From Peribacillus butanolivorans (lineage in GTDB: Bacteria; Bacillota; Bacilli; Bacillales; DSM-1321), in contig NZ_LGYA01000007.1 of assembly GCF_001273755.1 (NCBI RefSeq), forward strand, positions 59,938 through 106,772: 46,835 nt of DNA, given 5' to 3'. Numbering within the stretch: position 1 is the first letter of the stretch; the number at the start of each line of letters is the position of its first letter. The translations under genes were made by a program, and so were the position numbers. The notes beneath the pieces were generated by a model. That model saw only the letters and a program-made list of their open reading frames with translations. It was not told where the DNA came from and did not search any database. Of the stretch, positions 43,624-46,835 are shown piece by piece.

Positions 43624-44637
43624 TTAGAAAACTTCTAAATCTAATCCGGGGTTTCCGTTCAAATCTAACCCAGAGCGCTTCCCTTTTTCGAACATGACAC
43701 TTGCAGCTGCACCAATCATAGCTGCATTATCCGTACAAAGGTATAAAGGGGGAATAGAAATATCCATTGGTAAATCCATAAAGGCTTCAGTTAATGCTTC
43801 CCGTAGGCCTTTATTAGCGGCAACACCACCTGCAAGTAACACCTGTTTCACATCATATTCCTTAGCAGCTTTTACAGCTTTTGTTACAAGTACCTCAATG
43901 ACGCTTGCTTGGAAACTTGCGGCCAAATCTTTAGGATCAATTTTTTCTCCACGTTGTTCTGCATTATGCAAAGAGTTAATTACAGCTGATTTCAACCCAC
44001 TGAAAGAAAAGTCATAGCTGCCATCCAGCCATGCCCGAGGCAGTTTCAAAGATGGTGAACCCTCTTGTGCAAGCCTATCGATATGAGGACCGCCTGGATA
44101 AGGAAGTCCTAAAGTTCGAGCTACTTTATCATATGCCTCTCCTGCTGCATCGTCCCGCGTCTCCCCTATTACTTTAAAGGAACCGGGCTCCTCTAAAAGC
44201 ACCAATTCCGTATGGCCTCCTGAAACGACTAATGAGAGGGCTGGGTACTGAATTTCTTGAACAAGTCTATTTGCATATATATGGCCCGCGATATGGTGCG
44301 TTCCAACAAGCGGGATTCCATGAGCGAATGCCACCGCTTTAGCAGCATTAACACCTATTAACAATGCCCCTACTAGCCCAGGACCTTCTGTAACAGCAAT
44401 AGCGTCCAAATCTTCGTACGTCACACCAGCCTGAAGCAAAGCCTCTTCAAGCACGATTGTAATTTGCTCTACATGGTGTCGGGACGCTATTTCAGGTACA
44501 ACACCACCAAACCGCTTATGGCTTTCTATTTGTGAAGCCACGACATTGCTCAATATCTCTGTTCCATTTTTTATGACAGCTGCAGCAGTTTCGTCACAGC
44601 TGGTTTCAATTCCTAATATAAGTTGATCTTTTTTCAT
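43624..44637 (-). CDS. tsaD: tRNA N6-adenosine threonylcarbamoyltransferase TsaD
   Basis: A 337-residue catalytic subunit that transfers threonylcarbamoyl from TC-AMP to A37 of ANN-decoding tRNAs, with TsaB and TsaE. Kae1/TsaD motifs: ILGIETSCDETA at the N terminus, metal-binding THHIAGH (two His), the VSGGHTELVL loop, GEAYDKVARTLGLPYPGGP, and a C-terminal CTDNAAMIGAAA with the metal Asp. The ATG at 44637 overlaps the rimI stop by four bases (ATGA); upstream Met codons lie in rimI. Older name gcp. Followed by a terminator. Confidence 0.98.
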   Translation of the reverse strand: MKKDQLILGIETSCDETAAAVIKNGTEILSNVVASQIESHKRFGGVVPEIASRHHVEQITIVLEEALLQAGVTYEDLDAIAVTEGPGLVGALLIGVNAAKAVAFAHGIPLVGTHHIAGHIYANRLVQEIQYPALSLVVSGGHTELVLLEEPGSFKVIGETRDDAAGEAYDKVARTLGLPYPGGPHIDRLAQEGSPSLKLPRAWLDGSYDFSFSGLKSAVINSLHNAEQRGEKIDPKDLAASFQASVIEVLVTKAVKAAKEYDVKQVLLAGGVAANKGLREALTEAFMDLPMDISIPPLYLCTDNAAMIGAAASVMFEKGKRSGLDLNGNPGLDLEVF

Positions 44638-45086
44638 GAAAAATTCACCCACATAACATAAGCATCTTCTTGATTATCTGTATAATAATTTTTACGAATT
44701 CCACCCTTTTGAAAACCTAGTTTTTCATAAAGTGAAATGGCCACTGCATTACTAACACGAACTTCAAGCGTCATCCTTACAACGCCCATGCTAATTGAGA
44801 TTTCAATCATCTTTCTAAGCAGAGCTTCACCCAGCTTTTGCCCTCGATATTCAGGTAAAATAGCGATATTGGTAATATGCGATTCATCAATGACAATCCA
44901 CGCGCCGCAATAACCAGCAATTTTCCCTTCATCTTCAATAACCATGTATACAGCATATTGATTATGATTTAATTCATTAAAAAAAGCTTCCCGGCTCCAA
45001 GGCAAAGTAAAGGATTGTTTTTCTACGTTTAACACTTGGTCAATATCTTCCGTTTTCATCTTTCGAAACGTCAATGTTTTACTCAT
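44634..45086 (-). CDS. rimI: Ribosomal protein bS18 N-alanine acetyltransferase RimI
   Basis: A 150-residue GNAT-family acetyltransferase. Acetyl-CoA loop RGQKLGEALL follows beta-4 (ITNIAILPEY). C-terminal VSNAVAISLYEKLGF is typical of RimI, as is the N-terminal WSREAFFNEL. The ATG at 45086 starts the fold; the longer upstream frame overlaps tsaB and has no family match. Its ribosome site is weak, consistent with coupling to tsaB 25 bases upstream. Bacillus YdiD equivalent. Confidence 0.94.
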   Translation of the reverse strand: MSKTLTFRKMKTEDIDQVLNVEKQSFTLPWSREAFFNELNHNQYAVYMVIEDEGKIAGYCGAWIVIDESHITNIAILPEYRGQKLGEALLRKMIEISISMGVVRMTLEVRVSNAVAISLYEKLGFQKGGIRKNYYTDNQEDAYVMWVNFS

Positions 45087-45111
45087 AATAATCGGTCGCT
45101 TTCCTATTATT

Positions 45112-45804
45112 TTATTTCCCCTGCTGTTCGAGCCACTTAGCTTCCGCTTCAGCCATACGAATATAGTTCGGTACAAACTGGTGTATGTCCACTTCAGTCT
45201 TGTTTAGGCCAATAAATGCAAGTTCGCTTGGTCGGGAGTTAAATAACTGTACGGGAGAAAATACTGCTAAATTCCCTAACACTTTCGTAATCGCTTCCCG
45301 ATGAATTTCTACATCCTGACCAACAAATAAAACAGGACGCTTTAATTCCTTTAATCGAATTGCCCATTCAGAGGATAGAATATTGCAATCTTCCATGACT
45401 GTATTTAACACATTATTTTCTATTTCATATAATCCAGTATAAATCTGGCCTCTTCTTGCATCAAACAAGGGCGAAACTAACCCGTTAAAATAACGTCCAT
45501 TAGCAGCTAAAACTTCTAAACTAGAAACAGCCGATAATGGAATTTTCAACGTCCACGCCAATGTTTTCGCAATTGTCACACCAATCCTAACCCCTGTATA
45601 AGATCCAGGGCCTTGAGCGACCACAATTTTAGTCAATTCCTTAGGACTAGTATCACAATCCCTTAATAGTGTCTCAATTGCTGGCATCACTCGAACCGAA
45701 TGATTTTTCTTTAAATTCGTAGTATACTCGCCAATTACTTGAGTATCATTTATTAGAGCAATCCCTAACGTAAAGTTCGATGTATCTATAGCTAAAACCT
45801 TCAT
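45112..45804 (-). CDS. tsaB: tRNA threonylcarbamoyladenosine synthesis protein TsaB
   Basis: A 230-residue non-catalytic partner of TsaD, ASKHA fold. Motifs MKVLAIDTSNFTLGIAL, KNHSVRVMPAIETLL and VVAQGPGSYTGVRIGVTIAK are typical. The ATG at 45804 shares its A with the tsaE stop (TGATG) and has AAGGAG at good spacing; a TTG one codon upstream is less likely. It scaffolds the TsaBDE complex. Confidence 0.97.
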   Translation of the reverse strand: MKVLAIDTSNFTLGIALINDTQVIGEYTTNLKKNHSVRVMPAIETLLRDCDTSPKELTKIVVAQGPGSYTGVRIGVTIAKTLAWTLKIPLSAVSSLEVLAANGRYFNGLVSPLFDARRGQIYTGLYEIENNVLNTVMEDCNILSSEWAIRLKELKRPVLFVGQDVEIHREAITKVLGNLAVFSPVQLFNSRPSELAFIGLNKTEVDIHQFVPNYIRMAEAEAKWLEQQGK

Positions 45805-46256
45805 CAAATAATCTCCTTACATAACGTAACATACCTTTCGCCTTTGGCTTCTAAGACAAGACGGCGGCTTGTATCACTAAGACGATAAATATAAATAGTT
45901 AAGATTTCATTTGGAAGCTGGTCTTTAATTAAATGAGCCCATTCCACAACGGTCACACCTTCACCATCAAAATATTCATCGAAACCTAAATCTTCTTCTG
46001 ATTCACTTACCCGATATACATCCATATGGTATAAGGGTAATCTCCCAACGTATTCCTTTATTATCGTAAAAGTTGGGCTATTCACAGTTCTCGATACACC
46101 TAAACCTTTAGCAAGACCTTTTGTGAACGCCGTTTTCCCTGCTCCCAAGTCCCCTTCTAAAGCAAGTACATCACCACTTGAAAGCTTTTGTGCTAATTCC
46201 TGTGCAAAATGCGCTGTTTCTTCCTCATTCTGAGAAATCCATTCAAATTGTTGCAT
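45804..46256 (-). CDS. tsaE: tRNA threonylcarbamoyladenosine synthesis ATPase TsaE
   Basis: A 150-residue P-loop ATPase that powers the TsaBD complex. Walker A GDLGAGKTAFTKGLA, switch I VNSPTFTIIKEY, Walker B-like LYHMDVYR, and the VVEWAHLI motif are complete. ATG at 46256 with AAAGGTGAT. First gene of tsaE-tsaB-rimI-tsaD. In B. subtilis thiL precedes it; here the next features upstream are a terminator and tRNA-fMet. Confidence 0.97.
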   Translation of the reverse strand: MQQFEWISQNEEETAHFAQELAQKLSSGDVLALEGDLGAGKTAFTKGLAKGLGVSRTVNSPTFTIIKEYVGRLPLYHMDVYRVSESEEDLGFDEYFDGEGVTVVEWAHLIKDQLPNEILTIYIYRLSDTSRRLVLEAKGERYVTLCKEII

Positions 46257-46367
46257 ATATCAATCACCTTTATCATCTATTAGGAGAATGTTCTCTAGTT
46301 TTATCTTGAGAACCATAAACACAATACTTAAAAAAGCTAACGACCATAATTATATCCCTAATAAAGC

Positions 46368-46395
46368 ATTCTATATGTAGTTTACCTTGTTTCAA
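46368..46395 (-). promoter_or_regulatory. Candidate promoter of the tsaE operon
   Basis: Minus strand: -35 TTGAAA (46390-46395), 16-base spacer, -10 TAGAAT (46368-46373), downstream of the rRNA/tRNA terminator and about 110 bases before tsaE. Confidence 0.5.
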
Positions 46396-46446
46396 AAGAA
46401 GAAACAAATAAGTTAAGGACATTATTATCCGAAATTCAGATAAAAC

Positions 46447-46476
46447 AAAAAAACGAAACCAAGGTTTCGTTTTTTT
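46447..46476 (-). terminator. Terminator of the rRNA-tRNA operon
   Basis: Stem AAAAAACGAAACC paired with GGTTTCGTTTTTT around a two-base centre (46461-46462), A/T runs on both sides, five bases after the tRNA 3' end on the minus strand. Confidence 0.9.
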
Positions 46477-46481
46477 CATGA

Positions 46482-46555
<74 letters not shown>

Positions 46556-46626
46556 ACGGTATAAATGTTTCTTGTATAAAATTTAGTATGTCCTTTTTTT
46601 AAAAAAGGATACAATTAAAGGTTATA

Positions 46627-46742
<116 letters not shown>

Positions 46743-46835
46743 CATTTAACCTTTTATCAGGACATTCATTATTATAACATGAATCCTAATAAAATGCAAG
46801 AAGAAATTTTCATTCCTTCAAAACTAGATAATAAG

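Overview
The window looks like a low-GC Gram-positive chromosome of the Bacillaceae (Bacillus sensu lato). The evidence is the gene order 5S rRNA / tRNA-fMet / tsaE-tsaB-rimI-tsaD / ABC-F (ydiF) / moaC / rex / ydiK-ydiL / groES-groEL, which is the B. subtilis ydi-gro order, plus a gntRKPZ gluconate operon, a CIRCE/HrcA operator, sigma-A-type promoters and strong AGGAGG ribosome sites. Most genes lie on the minus strand. The rRNA operon runs off the right edge.

Layout from left to right. 1-2.7 kb: a graveyard of tandem, decayed copies of a MerR-type HTH / coiled-coil (DUF3967-like) gene. 3.2-7.4 kb: a very large secreted subtilisin-like protease with cohesin-like and dockerin-like C-terminal modules. 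7.7-10.2 kb: a NarL-type two-component system. 10.2-11.2 kb: mostly non-coding, with a dead lipoprotein gene. 11.2-16.4 kb: gluconate operon gntR-gntK-gntP-gntZ with its operator and a cre-like site. 16.8-36.8 kb: a probable genomic island inserted at the 3' end of groEL. 36.8-46.8 kb: conserved housekeeping chromosome (groEL/ES, ydiLK, rex, moaC, ydiF, a DnaA-box cluster, tsa genes, tRNA-fMet, 5S).

The island is the most interesting part. The last bases of groEL (36806-36822) recur exactly, in the same orientation, at 16837-16853, and the adjoining terminator-like hairpin recurs in related form. A tyrosine-recombinase gene, now broken by one nonsense codon and one frameshift, sits beside groEL at 35.5-36.7 kb. 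Inside the island is a second, unrelated-looking integrase remnant next to a diverged 3' fragment of another groEL (21.68-21.92 kb), so the island seems to have grown by more than one groEL-linked event.

The main cargo is a minus-strand catabolic cluster: a ROK repressor, a type-II (Rhizobium AnsA-like) asparaginase, a five-gene peptide ABC transporter, an M17 aminopeptidase, a GH29 alpha-L-fucosidase, a ROK sugar kinase and CutC. A dead nagB-like (glucosamine-6-phosphate deaminase) gene lies just upstream. Together these suggest import of a core-fucosylated glycopeptide or glyco-asparagine, trimming to Fuc-GlcNAc-Asn, removal of fucose, cleavage of the GlcNAc-Asn amide, and phosphorylation of the released amino sugar. 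The same functions, with different transporter and peptidase families, are known to me from the alf-2 cluster of Lactobacillus casei. The pathway here is inferred from gene content and active-site residues, not proven.
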